A program made the position numbers and the translations under genes. Positions 56,081 through 64,000 of a stretch of 64,000 nucleotides of DNA are shown here, one piece after another (position 1 is the stretch's first letter; each line of letters opens with the position of its first letter). Source of the stretch: Fidelibacterota bacterium (GTDB lineage: Bacteria; Fidelibacterota; Marinisomatia; Marinisomatales; UBA1611); the NCBI GenBank assembly GCA_016784605.1, contig JADHUI010000003.1, positions 43,426-107,425 of the forward strand, in the 5' to 3' direction. Below the pieces are notes generated by a model. It worked only from the letters and a program-made list of their open reading frames with translations, was not told the origin of the DNA and did no database searches.

Positions 56081-58069
56081 TTAAAAATTTTCTTGATGGA
56101 ATGTAAAATTGTATTTAGATCCAGTTTTTTCTAATTGTTTTCCAACGGCAGGATGCCCGCAAAAGAAAATTTCAACATTCTTATTTTTATGATCATTGGA
56201 TATGGGTTCAAAAATTTCATCCCAATTTGGGCGACCAAAATTTGTTTTGATTTTTAATCCTGTAATTAAATCTACTTTTGTTTTTTTATGTTTCATATCC
56301 ATTGCGATATAGAGCATATTAGATTTCATATCTTTTTGAGATTGCGTACCTGTTAGGAAAATATTTAAATCAAAATATTTCTTTGCATCTTTTTCTTCAA
56401 TGTCAGCCAATAATTCAACAAACCACTCAAAAGAATTTTGTCCCCGATTTTGCCAATAAAAATAGATTTTATCTGGATGATTATCCGAATTTTCATTGTA
56501 AATCTTATGCAATAAACTTTTTAATATAGATGAGTAAGGAGTTACTCCAATTCCTGTTGCAACAAGTATGGCAACATTAGATTCAAAAACTTTGTCACTT
56601 GGTGTACCATACGGTCCATCAATTAATACAGGTAATTTGACTTTTTTATCCAATACATTTTCGCCCTGTAATTGTTTAAAATAGTTAAAGAGATTTCCGG
56701 TCCAACTTCCAACTGCTCTAATATGGCAACTCATAATATTCCCATCTTCTGGTGCACTACTAATTGTGAATGGATGCCACTCAAACTCTGAAATTTCAGG
56801 GCACTTTAGATATAAATAATCACCAGGTTTATATGAAAATGATTCGGGTTTATTCATATATAACCCTAAAACGGTAGAAGGAAGAAGAGATGCATCGTAT
56901 ATAGTCGTTTCATGAACTAATGCATTGCTACGTATCCATCGCTCCAACAGAAATAAAACTCCAGGTATGAATAGCCACTTCCAAAAAATGGGACCATGCA
57001 TTAAAAAGAGCACCAACCATAACCCATACCCTAAATGGGATAAATAGAACAATTTAAAGTGTCCACCTTTTCGCATTGATGGGAGTGCAGTTGTCCACAT
57101 GCCAGTTAAAATTATTGTAAGCGTTAACCCTGTTACCCCAGGTAGTGTATCGAATAAATAAAATTGCAAAGGATGATTTAGTGATGAAAAATTGGAAATG
57201 TAAAAAAATCCGTGAGCCAATGCTGAGAAAAACATAATATGCCCTACAAATCTATGAAAGGAAACAACATCATCTATTGGGATATAATTATACCAAACAG
57301 TATTTCTAAGTTTTGTTATGAAATGCCTGAGCATAGGTAATAAAATAATGGCTCCATTAAAATTTAAAATAGCTCCAAATGCTTCAGCCCAAACAATGGA
57401 TTGGTTAATATTCATTCCTTTAAAGCTGGTAAATGCATTTATAAATAAATACATGTTTATCATTAAATAACAGGAGTAAAATATAAATGTTTTTTGGTCA
57501 ATACTCTTTTTAATGCTATTATAACCTTCAACAATCATATTTGGTTTAGATTCAGATTTATCTGTTGATTCATCTTTCGGTTTAAGCCATGAGACGGGAC
57601 TTACAGTCATACCGGATACTAAATCAGGATATTTTTGGGCTACATCTTGAAATTCATCAAAAGAAATTTCTCCGCTATTATCTAAATCCACTTCAGAAAA
57701 CATTAGATGAGTTAAATCTGTAATTTGGTCTTCTGAAAATGTAAGGTTATTTTCTGTTAATCCACTTTTAATTAGTTCACATAACTCGGACTCTTCAATC
57801 GTTCCACTTCCATCAAAATCATATAAATCAAATGCAAATTTTAATTTTTGTTTATCATCCGCATCCTGTAAATAATGAACAGTAGATAAAAATTCTTCTA
57901 ATTCAAGTGTACCGCTATTATCGTTATCGAAAAGATCAAATAGACGGTTAGATATATTTTCATCATGAATGTGTAATGCTTTTTTAAACTCATTACGATC
58001 AATAATTTTATCTTCACCAGCAATTTCAGTAAAGATTGTTTTTAATGATTGAATTTCAGCTTGGCCCAT
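56081..58069 (-). CDS. NOX5-like NADPH oxidase with EF-hands
   Basis: A 662-residue membrane flavocytochrome. Residues 1-150 hold three canonical EF-hands ('DNDNSGTLELEEF', 'DFDGSGTIEESEL', 'DLDNSGEISFDEF') and a degenerate first one. Then come six membrane segments with paired heme His residues ('FHRFVGHIMFFSALAH' and 'SHLGYGLWLVLFLMH'). The dehydrogenase part has 'HPFTISSAP' (FAD), 'DGPYGTPSD', 'VATGIGVTPYSSIL' (NADPH) and ends 'FTFHQENF', nearly identical to eukaryotic NOX C-termini. It would pass electrons from NAD(P)H through two b hemes across the inner membrane under calcium control. It follows the decaheme cytochrome with no gap. Confidence 0.88.
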   Translation of the reverse strand: MGQAEIQSLKTIFTEIAGEDKIIDRNEFKKALHIHDENISNRLFDLFDNDNSGTLELEEFLSTVHYLQDADDKQKLKFAFDLYDFDGSGTIEESELCELIKSGLTENNLTFSEDQITDLTHLMFSEVDLDNSGEISFDEFQDVAQKYPDLVSGMTVSPVSWLKPKDESTDKSESKPNMIVEGYNSIKKSIDQKTFIFYSCYLMINMYLFINAFTSFKGMNINQSIVWAEAFGAILNFNGAIILLPMLRHFITKLRNTVWYNYIPIDDVVSFHRFVGHIMFFSALAHGFFYISNFSSLNHPLQFYLFDTLPGVTGLTLTIILTGMWTTALPSMRKGGHFKLFYLSHLGYGLWLVLFLMHGPIFWKWLFIPGVLFLLERWIRSNALVHETTIYDASLLPSTVLGLYMNKPESFSYKPGDYLYLKCPEISEFEWHPFTISSAPEDGNIMSCHIRAVGSWTGNLFNYFKQLQGENVLDKKVKLPVLIDGPYGTPSDKVFESNVAILVATGIGVTPYSSILKSLLHKIYNENSDNHPDKIYFYWQNRGQNSFEWFVELLADIEEKDAKKYFDLNIFLTGTQSQKDMKSNMLYIAMDMKHKKTKVDLITGLKIKTNFGRPNWDEIFEPISNDHKNKNVEIFFCGHPAVGKQLEKTGSKYNFTFHQENF

Positions 58070-59530
58070 TTATTGAATTTCCGTCTGAATAGGATGATAT
58101 GAATGACATACTGTGCAAGTATTCATTTGCTCAGTTTTTGTATGGCATGATTCACATGATTGTAGAGACATTGGTTTAAATCCATTATCTGAATAAATAT
58201 GGCATTCATTACATGTACTATTTTTAGCATGGGAAGTATGAGAAAATTGTTTTGATAATAGACGTTCAGGTTCCATTGAATAAGGTATATCCCAATCGAT
58301 TTTATTATTATTAATTGAATGACACTTTAAACAATTCCCCGGCATCTCCGATAATAACATTGATTGGTTTTGGTTGGTGGTATAAAAATGTGATAAAACA
58401 GGATCTTTATGTCGATTGGACTGATATGTGATATTAAAATCAAAAGCTGATTTATGAAGCTGGTTTATAGATTCATCCATAGTAGAATAATCTTCATATA
58501 CAGCCGTTTCAGGTAAATCACCGGCGCTAACAGATTCCAATTCATCTTGTAAATTTGGGAACCAGTCGATTATGGTGTTTATAATAAACTGAATATCTTC
58601 ATTATTTGTTATCCCAAATTGAGATTCAATAACTTGGGGATTTGTAAGCGTCAATAATACTTTTTTTAAATCCCAAAAATAACTTTCCAATTCATCTTCA
58701 AAATCTGCCCCATCAATTAAATCAATGAAATCAACTTCTTCTTCCATCAACAGTTGGTAGGATCTTCGTCCATCGTGAGAAAATAAGGGCAATAGCGACT
58801 CATTCAATGTTGTTTCTAAATCAATGCCTGCATCCAATGGCCATTCACCAATATTTATATTTTCATCTATCAAGACATCATAATCTAGTCCGGGAATTTG
58901 AATTAATGTTAATGGATTTTGTTTAATTTGATTAATATGTTGATGGCAGGAAGTGCAGGATTGCTCAAAGTCCACATTTTTCATTTGACCGTTTTTGCTC
59001 GAAATATGGCAAGTGTTACAATCAAATGAATGATTACTCTTTGTAAAGTGTAAGGATTGATGACTGGTATGATTGAATTTCCATTTAATGTTATTATGTT
59101 GAATGAATTCAATATTTGAATGGATTTCTGAATAGTTAGTATTTTGGTTTTTATGACATTGCGTGCAATCTGACTCTTGATGGAATATTTGATTATTTTG
59201 TTTACCAATATGTTCAAAATGACAATATGAACAATCTCTATTTTCACCAATTATTTCTGTCGTATGAGGGCTTTGACTTTGTTGCTTCAGATCCTTATGA
59301 CATTGGGTACATTTATCATGAAAACTTTGATCTTGATTTGGTTTAAGTTGGTATAAAATATCATTTATTACAGACTGGGAATTGTTTGAGAATTCATGAC
59401 AGTTTTGACAATGGACCTTTGTGCTTCCATGTTGGTAGCAGATTTTAGTCTGAAAAGGTGGCGGTTGATCATTACCGGCATCTGGATTTAAGGGTGATCC
59501 TATATTTATATACAAATATAGAAATAGCAT
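58070..59530 (-). CDS. Decaheme c-type cytochrome
   Basis: 486 residues with ten CxxCH heme sites (CQNCH, CTQCH, CSYCH, CTQCH, CNTCH, CTSCH, CLKCH, CNECH, CESCH, CTVCH). They form two groups, six N-terminal and four C-terminal, around a 160-residue acidic heme-free middle. The ATG at 59530 gives a weak leader and no spaced RBS. A CTG at 59581, with TAAGG 10 bases upstream, would add 'VRLIKKWSVLFLSVLG' and create a proper membrane anchor. It would act in the periplasm as an electron carrier. Its stop touches the NOX-like gene start. Confidence 0.88.
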   Translation of the reverse strand: MLFLYLYINIGSPLNPDAGNDQPPPFQTKICYQHGSTKVHCQNCHEFSNNSQSVINDILYQLKPNQDQSFHDKCTQCHKDLKQQSQSPHTTEIIGENRDCSYCHFEHIGKQNNQIFHQESDCTQCHKNQNTNYSEIHSNIEFIQHNNIKWKFNHTSHQSLHFTKSNHSFDCNTCHISSKNGQMKNVDFEQSCTSCHQHINQIKQNPLTLIQIPGLDYDVLIDENINIGEWPLDAGIDLETTLNESLLPLFSHDGRRSYQLLMEEEVDFIDLIDGADFEDELESYFWDLKKVLLTLTNPQVIESQFGITNNEDIQFIINTIIDWFPNLQDELESVSAGDLPETAVYEDYSTMDESINQLHKSAFDFNITYQSNRHKDPVLSHFYTTNQNQSMLLSEMPGNCLKCHSINNNKIDWDIPYSMEPERLLSKQFSHTSHAKNSTCNECHIYSDNGFKPMSLQSCESCHTKTEQMNTCTVCHSYHPIQTEIQ

Positions 59531-59650
59531 TCCTAAAACACTTAGGAACAGGACGCTCCATTTTTTAATTAATCGGACCAGAACGATGTAACCTTATAAA
59601 ATGTAATATTTTACTGTCAACTTATATTAAAATAATTGGGATTGGTTCAA

Positions 59651-60613
59651 TTAGTTCAGGGATAAATTTTGGGCTATTTTTTTAACACCATCCGCAGTTT
59701 CATTAAGGCTATTCACACTTCCTATAGAAATTTTAATTCCTTGGGTTATGGCTATAGCATCAGAAATATAAGTTGAGTGAACTCCTGCGGAATCATAATT
59801 CTTAAGGTTTCCGATAGCAGTTTCAATTCTTGTTTGCATAGCACTAGAATAGGCACCATCGGATGACGCTTTTGCATAGCCTCTTAAACCGTATTCTAAA
59901 TCAACTAGAAGGCCGATAACTTTATTTTTATTTTGTCTTTTAGGAATGTCAAAATCTCTTGGCGCGCCTCTATTTTCAGTTCCATTTGAATAGAGAAAAT
60001 TGTGTTTTATATCATTATTTAACCATTCCGAAAAATTAATTTCTGACCCAGCATTGTGGCCACCAACATTGACAAGTTCTTCATTTGGTACCGTATGACA
60101 CTTATAACAATTTTTTGCAATTTCATATACATTGCTTGTCCGAATCATGCCATTATCATCGGCATTTTTAAGACGATCCACTTTATGAGATGCAATTTCT
60201 GTTTCCATCGTTGCTTTACCACCCGAAGCATCGTTCCCGTACACGCCATGGATTTCAATCCAATTCCCGGATGCACCATGGCAGGATTCACATGATGGGC
60301 CACTTATAGCACGTGGCCTCTTTTTCCCAGCTAAATGCTGAGTAGTAAAGTGGCAATCCACACATACACCCCGTTTTGCACTTTTCATACCCAATTTTTT
60401 AAGGATTTTCTTTGTCTCTGGTCGTCTGTGCATAGCTGGCTCAGATTCTGACCCAGAAAAAACTTTAAAATGCGCTGTACCTTCCCATTGAGCAACAGCT
60501 GCGGGATGGCAATTAGCACAAGCGGTTGCTCCACGAATGAGTGTGGGATCATATTCAACTTGAGAATAAATAATTTGAACACTTATTAGAATGAATAAAC
60601 TGACTTTTTTCAT
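59651..60613 (-). CDS. Tetraheme cytochrome c, c554-like
   Basis: 320 residues with signal peptide 'MKKVSLFILISVQIIYSQ' and four CxxCH sites (CANCH, CVDCH, CESCH, CYKCH). 'GATACANCHPAAVAQWEGTAHFKVF' and 'GPSCESCHGASGNWIEIHG' resemble the cytochrome c-554 fold. The C-terminal 120 residues are helical without hemes. It is a likely periplasmic electron shuttle in the operon with two other multiheme cytochromes. Confidence 0.87.
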   Translation of the reverse strand: MKKVSLFILISVQIIYSQVEYDPTLIRGATACANCHPAAVAQWEGTAHFKVFSGSESEPAMHRRPETKKILKKLGMKSAKRGVCVDCHFTTQHLAGKKRPRAISGPSCESCHGASGNWIEIHGVYGNDASGGKATMETEIASHKVDRLKNADDNGMIRTSNVYEIAKNCYKCHTVPNEELVNVGGHNAGSEINFSEWLNNDIKHNFLYSNGTENRGAPRDFDIPKRQNKNKVIGLLVDLEYGLRGYAKASSDGAYSSAMQTRIETAIGNLKNYDSAGVHSTYISDAIAITQGIKISIGSVNSLNETADGVKKIAQNLSLN

Positions 60614-60658
60614 TAAAAATCCTTTTCTTTTAATTGTATTACTATAGGTGAGAAAAAG

Positions 60659-62023
60659 TTAAAATCGAACCATAAGTTCAATTCGACCGCCTGAAGATGG
60701 TTCACCTTCTTTTGGTATGACAGTGAAGCCATCTATAAATCCAGCATATCTTTGCCCTAATGCTTTCATGAATTTGAATCCTACACCCATTCTTGAATCA
60801 GATCCATCAATGACTGCCTGTCTATAACTACCTTCAAACAAGATAGATTGCTTTCCACCTTGCATAAACCATTGATACCCAGCACTTGCACCCATTTCAT
60901 CTGTACCGAGCGCTGCACCCATCGGAGAACCGTATCCCGTCATTCCAGATCCTGCAAAAAGAATGCCTGTTCTGCCAATTGCACCTCCTCCAGCTGCTGG
61001 AGTGAATGCATCAAGTTTAATAAAGGTATTTACATAAACAATATTTCCATAGGGGTAATGTTTCCGTGAAAATTCACCCATTAAAAATACACCGTCGCCT
61101 ATATCGGATGAATCTCCCATCGCTTTTGAATAACCAACTCTTAAGGATGTATTCCAAAAACCAAATTTTTGTACACTACTACCTCCTAGAACAAGACCAT
61201 TTGTTTTTCCTAAATCATTTTCTTTTACATAGGCTACGTCCAAATTAAGCATATTTTTATGAAAATCGATTTCAGTAAAAGCCCCATAAATATGTTCGTC
61301 TTGACCGTCTCTATCTGGGTGGTTTCTTGCGGCCATTAGAGAAATTTTTAAATTTGATGCTCTAGGAAACGATAACCCATTGATGGCAATACCAAATGTT
61401 TCAAGAATATCATTAATGACAATTCCTTCTTGAAAAAAGATTGGTTGTCGCCCGATTGTAAAACCAATATCTCTCGGCAGTTTATCTTCATAATCTAGAA
61501 ATTGAAATAATTCTGCAATATCTCCTTCGAAGAACCACGTTGCGGGAAAGAACCATTGTTTAAATAATTCACCATCACCTTTTTCTTCAAAATTATGAGT
61601 AAATGAAACAGTGTCTTGAGTGAAATCAACTCCCGTCATTCCTCCTTTATCTAGGGGGCGCCATGCAGCGAAAAATCGTTCTGTTCCAGACAATTTGATA
61701 TTTGTGAATAGATCAAACCGATTCACCCAATTATTCAATGAGGGTGATTCTGTACCTGAAGTTGCAGAATATTGACTCGATGTGCGGTAATTCCCAAACA
61801 ACCAAAGTGATGGTTGCCAATATGTTCCACTCCAAGGATTAATTCCATATGGAACTTCTCCCACTTTGAAAAATTTCTCACCAAGTTCCAAAATCATAGG
61901 AGGTCTTTCTGGGAAAATCTCTACTTGAGGTGGTAATTGGTCATCAGGAAACATATAAGGCTCTTGTGATAAACCAACAGTTGAAAGAAATAATAGGCTA
62001 ATTAATATATGGTTAATTTTCAT
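60659..62023 (-). CDS. Outer-membrane beta-barrel protein
   Basis: The track start (62158) lies inside the upstream gene. ATG at 62023 has TAGGAGG 7 bases upstream and a signal peptide 'MKINHILISLLFLSTVGLSQ', giving 454 residues. The mature chain alternates strands with aromatic girdles ('FFAAWRPLDKGG', 'IGFTIGRQPIFFQEG', 'SILFEGSYRQAVIDG') and ends 'GRIELMVRF', with the terminal Phe of an outer-membrane barrel. It resembles alginate-export-type porins. Its place between multiheme cytochromes suggests a porin-cytochrome arrangement. Confidence 0.82.
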   Translation of the reverse strand: MKINHILISLLFLSTVGLSQEPYMFPDDQLPPQVEIFPERPPMILELGEKFFKVGEVPYGINPWSGTYWQPSLWLFGNYRTSSQYSATSGTESPSLNNWVNRFDLFTNIKLSGTERFFAAWRPLDKGGMTGVDFTQDTVSFTHNFEEKGDGELFKQWFFPATWFFEGDIAELFQFLDYEDKLPRDIGFTIGRQPIFFQEGIVINDILETFGIAINGLSFPRASNLKISLMAARNHPDRDGQDEHIYGAFTEIDFHKNMLNLDVAYVKENDLGKTNGLVLGGSSVQKFGFWNTSLRVGYSKAMGDSSDIGDGVFLMGEFSRKHYPYGNIVYVNTFIKLDAFTPAAGGGAIGRTGILFAGSGMTGYGSPMGAALGTDEMGASAGYQWFMQGGKQSILFEGSYRQAVIDGSDSRMGVGFKFMKALGQRYAGFIDGFTVIPKEGEPSSGGRIELMVRF

Positions 62024-62033
62024 CGACAGCCTC

Positions 62034-63824
62034 CTACTTAAGATCTTCAAACCGGTAAGGTTTGGCTTCAATTGGGTTAAAAGAAATATCTGTATCTTCA
62101 GTAGAAATATCCACAAATCCTTCATATTCCCATATGGTAGTATTCCCTGACACAACACGGTCCGCCAGCTGCTTAGTTGTCATTCCATATTCAAAACCAA
62201 CACCTTGAACGGCATGGATAAGATTTACAGGAAGCATAGACCCAATTAGTTTAACATTAATTGTATATTGGTTGTCTTCAGCTAAATTTTCTTTTTTCAC
62301 TTTGTACTTTGCCCAACGGTAGTCACCGGGTTTAATACCATGTCTTTTTAGTCTAATTCCTTTTGGTCTTCCCGCGAATGTGAAACTCATAGGAAAAGGC
62401 CGAAGGAAAGGTAGAGGTGTCCCTGAATAATTTACCGGGACGGTTTCCGGTCTTTCACCTCCGCGGATATTCCTAACGGTGAATTTTGGTTGGAGATTAA
62501 AGAAGTCTGTATCTAAATCTAGAATTCCATGTTGAACATATAATGATTGTTCATCTCTAAAATCGCCATTTGGATCTAAATCACCCGACTGATATACAAT
62601 TTCACCATTACTATTTTTAACTTCAACTCTTAAGTATAATGGGCGAAGAGCAAATCCAGTTGGTACACTATGCCCATCAGTTAAATTATCTACTTTAACT
62701 TTGAATGTTAGGCCGGATGAAGATGACTTTGTGACTTTTATTTCACTAATACCATATCCATTTCTTAATAATGATAACCGTTGCCCCATATATTCATTTA
62801 ATAGATCCACATTATCTTGGATGATTTCGGATGCATCTAAACGATCATCATAATTTTCCCATTCTTCAGGAAATGCGTAATCATCATCAATTTCATCTTC
62901 AAAATCATCCGTTCCCCAACCTGCTTTCCAATCGAACTTTGTCCAAGTTTCAACATCTGCTAATGCAATTGCTTGAGGATTAAGCGGAAATAAACCAGGA
63001 TGAATGAGCGAATGATCTGGACCAACCATCATATGATTTGTTAATTTTCTATCCTGAGTCGCTTTCCCATTTACAATAGCAGCAGGTCCCCATTCATAAT
63101 TGGTTTTATCATCTCCAGTATATTTACCGGCAAATTTCCCCATGTGACAATCCTGACAAGTTGTACCCGCTTTAGCAGATGGGGAATGGCGATATTCTGT
63201 AAGAGATTCTTGGTTTCTTAATCCCACATGATTATAAAATTCATGACATGTTCCGCAAAATGATGGTTCGGACATTTCAAAAAATTTGGTTGTGCTTAAA
63301 TGAACAGCCATTCCTTTTTTATTATCTTCTGTAGCTAATTGAAATTCTGGAAGTTCCTGAACGCGGTCTAATTCTTCGCCGCCAACGGGGCCATATACTT
63401 CCTGATATACATCTCCAGGAATAACATGTTGACGCCCTGAAACACGACCATAATTGCGATTGACTCGATGACATCCAATGCAAGTAATTCCTTCACGAGA
63501 AGATTGTTGGCGGTCCGGATTATCCATAAAAATAGGTTCCCCCATCGCCATTCCTGCAGGAGTATGACACCGCATACAAAAATCGCCGTTTGTACCATTG
63601 GTCAATACACCAACCGCTCCCATCATTGCATTAAAAACGGGGCTCATTTGTGTATAGGCATGCGGTGAAACGGACCATTCTCGTGTTTGCTGTGGATGGC
63701 AAGGTGCACACGTTTGTGCTGATGGATATTCCATTGCTTTTTGATGCATTTCGTCAGGATTCCAATCTGTTACCTGAGAAAATACGGTTGATGTGAGAAA
63801 ATAAATCCCTAATACAATTCTCAT
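62034..63824 (-). CDS. Pentaheme cytochrome c with C-terminal beta domain
   Basis: 596 residues with signal peptide 'MRIVLGIYFLTSTVFSQ' and five CxxCH sites: 'CAPCHPQQ', 'CMRCHTP', 'CIGCHR', 'CGTCHEF' and 'CQDCHMG'. The first resembles the c554-like 'CxxCHxxxxxxW' entry motif. The last 230 residues are heme-free and beta-rich ('GLTFKVKVDNLTDGHSVPTG', 'FALRPLYLRVEVKN'), as found in large secreted multiheme proteins. RBS AGGGAGAGGGAA. It is the first gene of the five-gene electron-transfer operon. Confidence 0.88.
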   Translation of the reverse strand: MRIVLGIYFLTSTVFSQVTDWNPDEMHQKAMEYPSAQTCAPCHPQQTREWSVSPHAYTQMSPVFNAMMGAVGVLTNGTNGDFCMRCHTPAGMAMGEPIFMDNPDRQQSSREGITCIGCHRVNRNYGRVSGRQHVIPGDVYQEVYGPVGGEELDRVQELPEFQLATEDNKKGMAVHLSTTKFFEMSEPSFCGTCHEFYNHVGLRNQESLTEYRHSPSAKAGTTCQDCHMGKFAGKYTGDDKTNYEWGPAAIVNGKATQDRKLTNHMMVGPDHSLIHPGLFPLNPQAIALADVETWTKFDWKAGWGTDDFEDEIDDDYAFPEEWENYDDRLDASEIIQDNVDLLNEYMGQRLSLLRNGYGISEIKVTKSSSSGLTFKVKVDNLTDGHSVPTGFALRPLYLRVEVKNSNGEIVYQSGDLDPNGDFRDEQSLYVQHGILDLDTDFFNLQPKFTVRNIRGGERPETVPVNYSGTPLPFLRPFPMSFTFAGRPKGIRLKRHGIKPGDYRWAKYKVKKENLAEDNQYTINVKLIGSMLPVNLIHAVQGVGFEYGMTTKQLADRVVSGNTTIWEYEGFVDISTEDTDISFNPIEAKPYRFEDLK

Positions 63825-63959
63825 TTCCCTCTCCCTAAATGTATAATGTTATGATAGATTAAAGTAAGTTATGTCCATAAGTTTCTGTACTTTTAAAAAA
63901 GGGGTCACAGTTTTCTCTTAAATTTGTTTTGAACAGAAGCAAATAAAAGGAGAAGAACC

Positions 63960-64000
63960 ATGACCCAAAGAAAAGATACAAATAAAAAGCTAAATGATTC
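63960..64000 (+). CDS. Start of a gene running off the right edge
   Basis: ATG at 63960 is preceded by AAAGGAG at 8 bases, the best RBS in this stretch. Thirteen complete codons read MTQRKDTNKKLND, open to the window end. It is divergent from the cytochrome operon. No family can be assigned from so little. Confidence 0.5.
   Translation, partial: MTQRKDTNKKLND

Noticed and set aside
62024-62158. Upstream 45 codons of the barrel ORF
   Set aside because: They overlap the pentaheme gene in another frame. ATG at 62023 has a strong RBS and signal peptide.

Overview
The window is AT-rich chromosomal DNA of a Gram-negative bacterium, most likely from the FCB superphylum and probably a marine Marinimicrobia/Neomarinimicrobiota (SAR406) relative. 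The phylum is an inference from four things: C-terminal 'YPNPFN' type IX sorting domains on exported proteins, a fused E1 alpha-beta 2-oxoacid dehydrogenase, a Bacteroidetes-style IlvC, and normal Shine-Dalgarno sequences (AGGA/GGAG), which are unlike Bacteroidetes. No rRNA, CRISPR array, prophage or insertion sequence is visible. The only tRNA found is tRNA-Val(UAC).

Layout. 1-6.3 kb (minus strand): a secreted beta-helix protein cut by the window edge and missing from the ORF track, an exported Ntn-type amidohydrolase with a sorting tail, hisS, a zinc-ribbon protein and a secreted unknown. 6.4-11.5 kb (plus): a beta-propeller lipoprotein, an EnvC-like murein hydrolase activator, holB and metG. 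11.5-24.2 kb (plus): a complete branched-chain amino acid operon, ilvD-ilvB-ilvN-ilvC-leuB-leuA-leuC-leuD-cimA-ilvE. It is preceded by a leader peptide very rich in Ile/Leu/Val and by an attenuator-like RNA. Isoleucine appears to be made through citramalate, with LeuCD and LeuB shared. 24.3-32.8 kb (plus): a tight cluster joining queuosine/pterin genes (queD-like, yhhQ, folE) to a lipoate-dependent 2-oxoacid dehydrogenase and its lipoylation enzymes (lpdA, lipB, E1, E2, lipA). 32.9-40.2 kb: lon, tRNA-Val, a cold-shock gene with a strong terminator, a HesB/IscA-like gene with an in-frame UGA, an SDR reductase, a YiiX-like papain-fold protein and several tiny membrane proteins. 40.3-47.1 kb: malic enzyme, membrane and secreted unknowns, a nucleoside phosphorylase-like protein and a second in-frame-UGA gene. 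47.2-54 kb: TonB receptor, beta-helix lipoprotein and a tandem pair of GAPDH genes, the first lacking the catalytic Cys. 54-64 kb (minus): acetoacetyl-CoA synthetase, then a likely operon of three multiheme c-type cytochromes, an outer-membrane barrel and a NOX5-like calcium-binding NADPH oxidase.

Main discoveries. Two genes invisible to the ORF track carry in-frame UGA codons exactly where a redox Cys is expected. They are a HesB/IscA-like protein (U in 'GFGUGGP') and a secreted thioredoxin-fold/beta-helix/sorting-tail protein (U in 'UGTC'). In each, a stem-loop with G in its apical loop lies 17-30 nt after the UGA, as in bacterial SECIS elements, so both are best read as selenoproteins. The branched-chain leader peptide with its attenuator, the NOX5-like oxidase beside the multiheme cytochromes, and the GAPDH paralog without its catalytic Cys are the next most interesting items. 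No similarity search could be run; family names rest on motifs read by eye.
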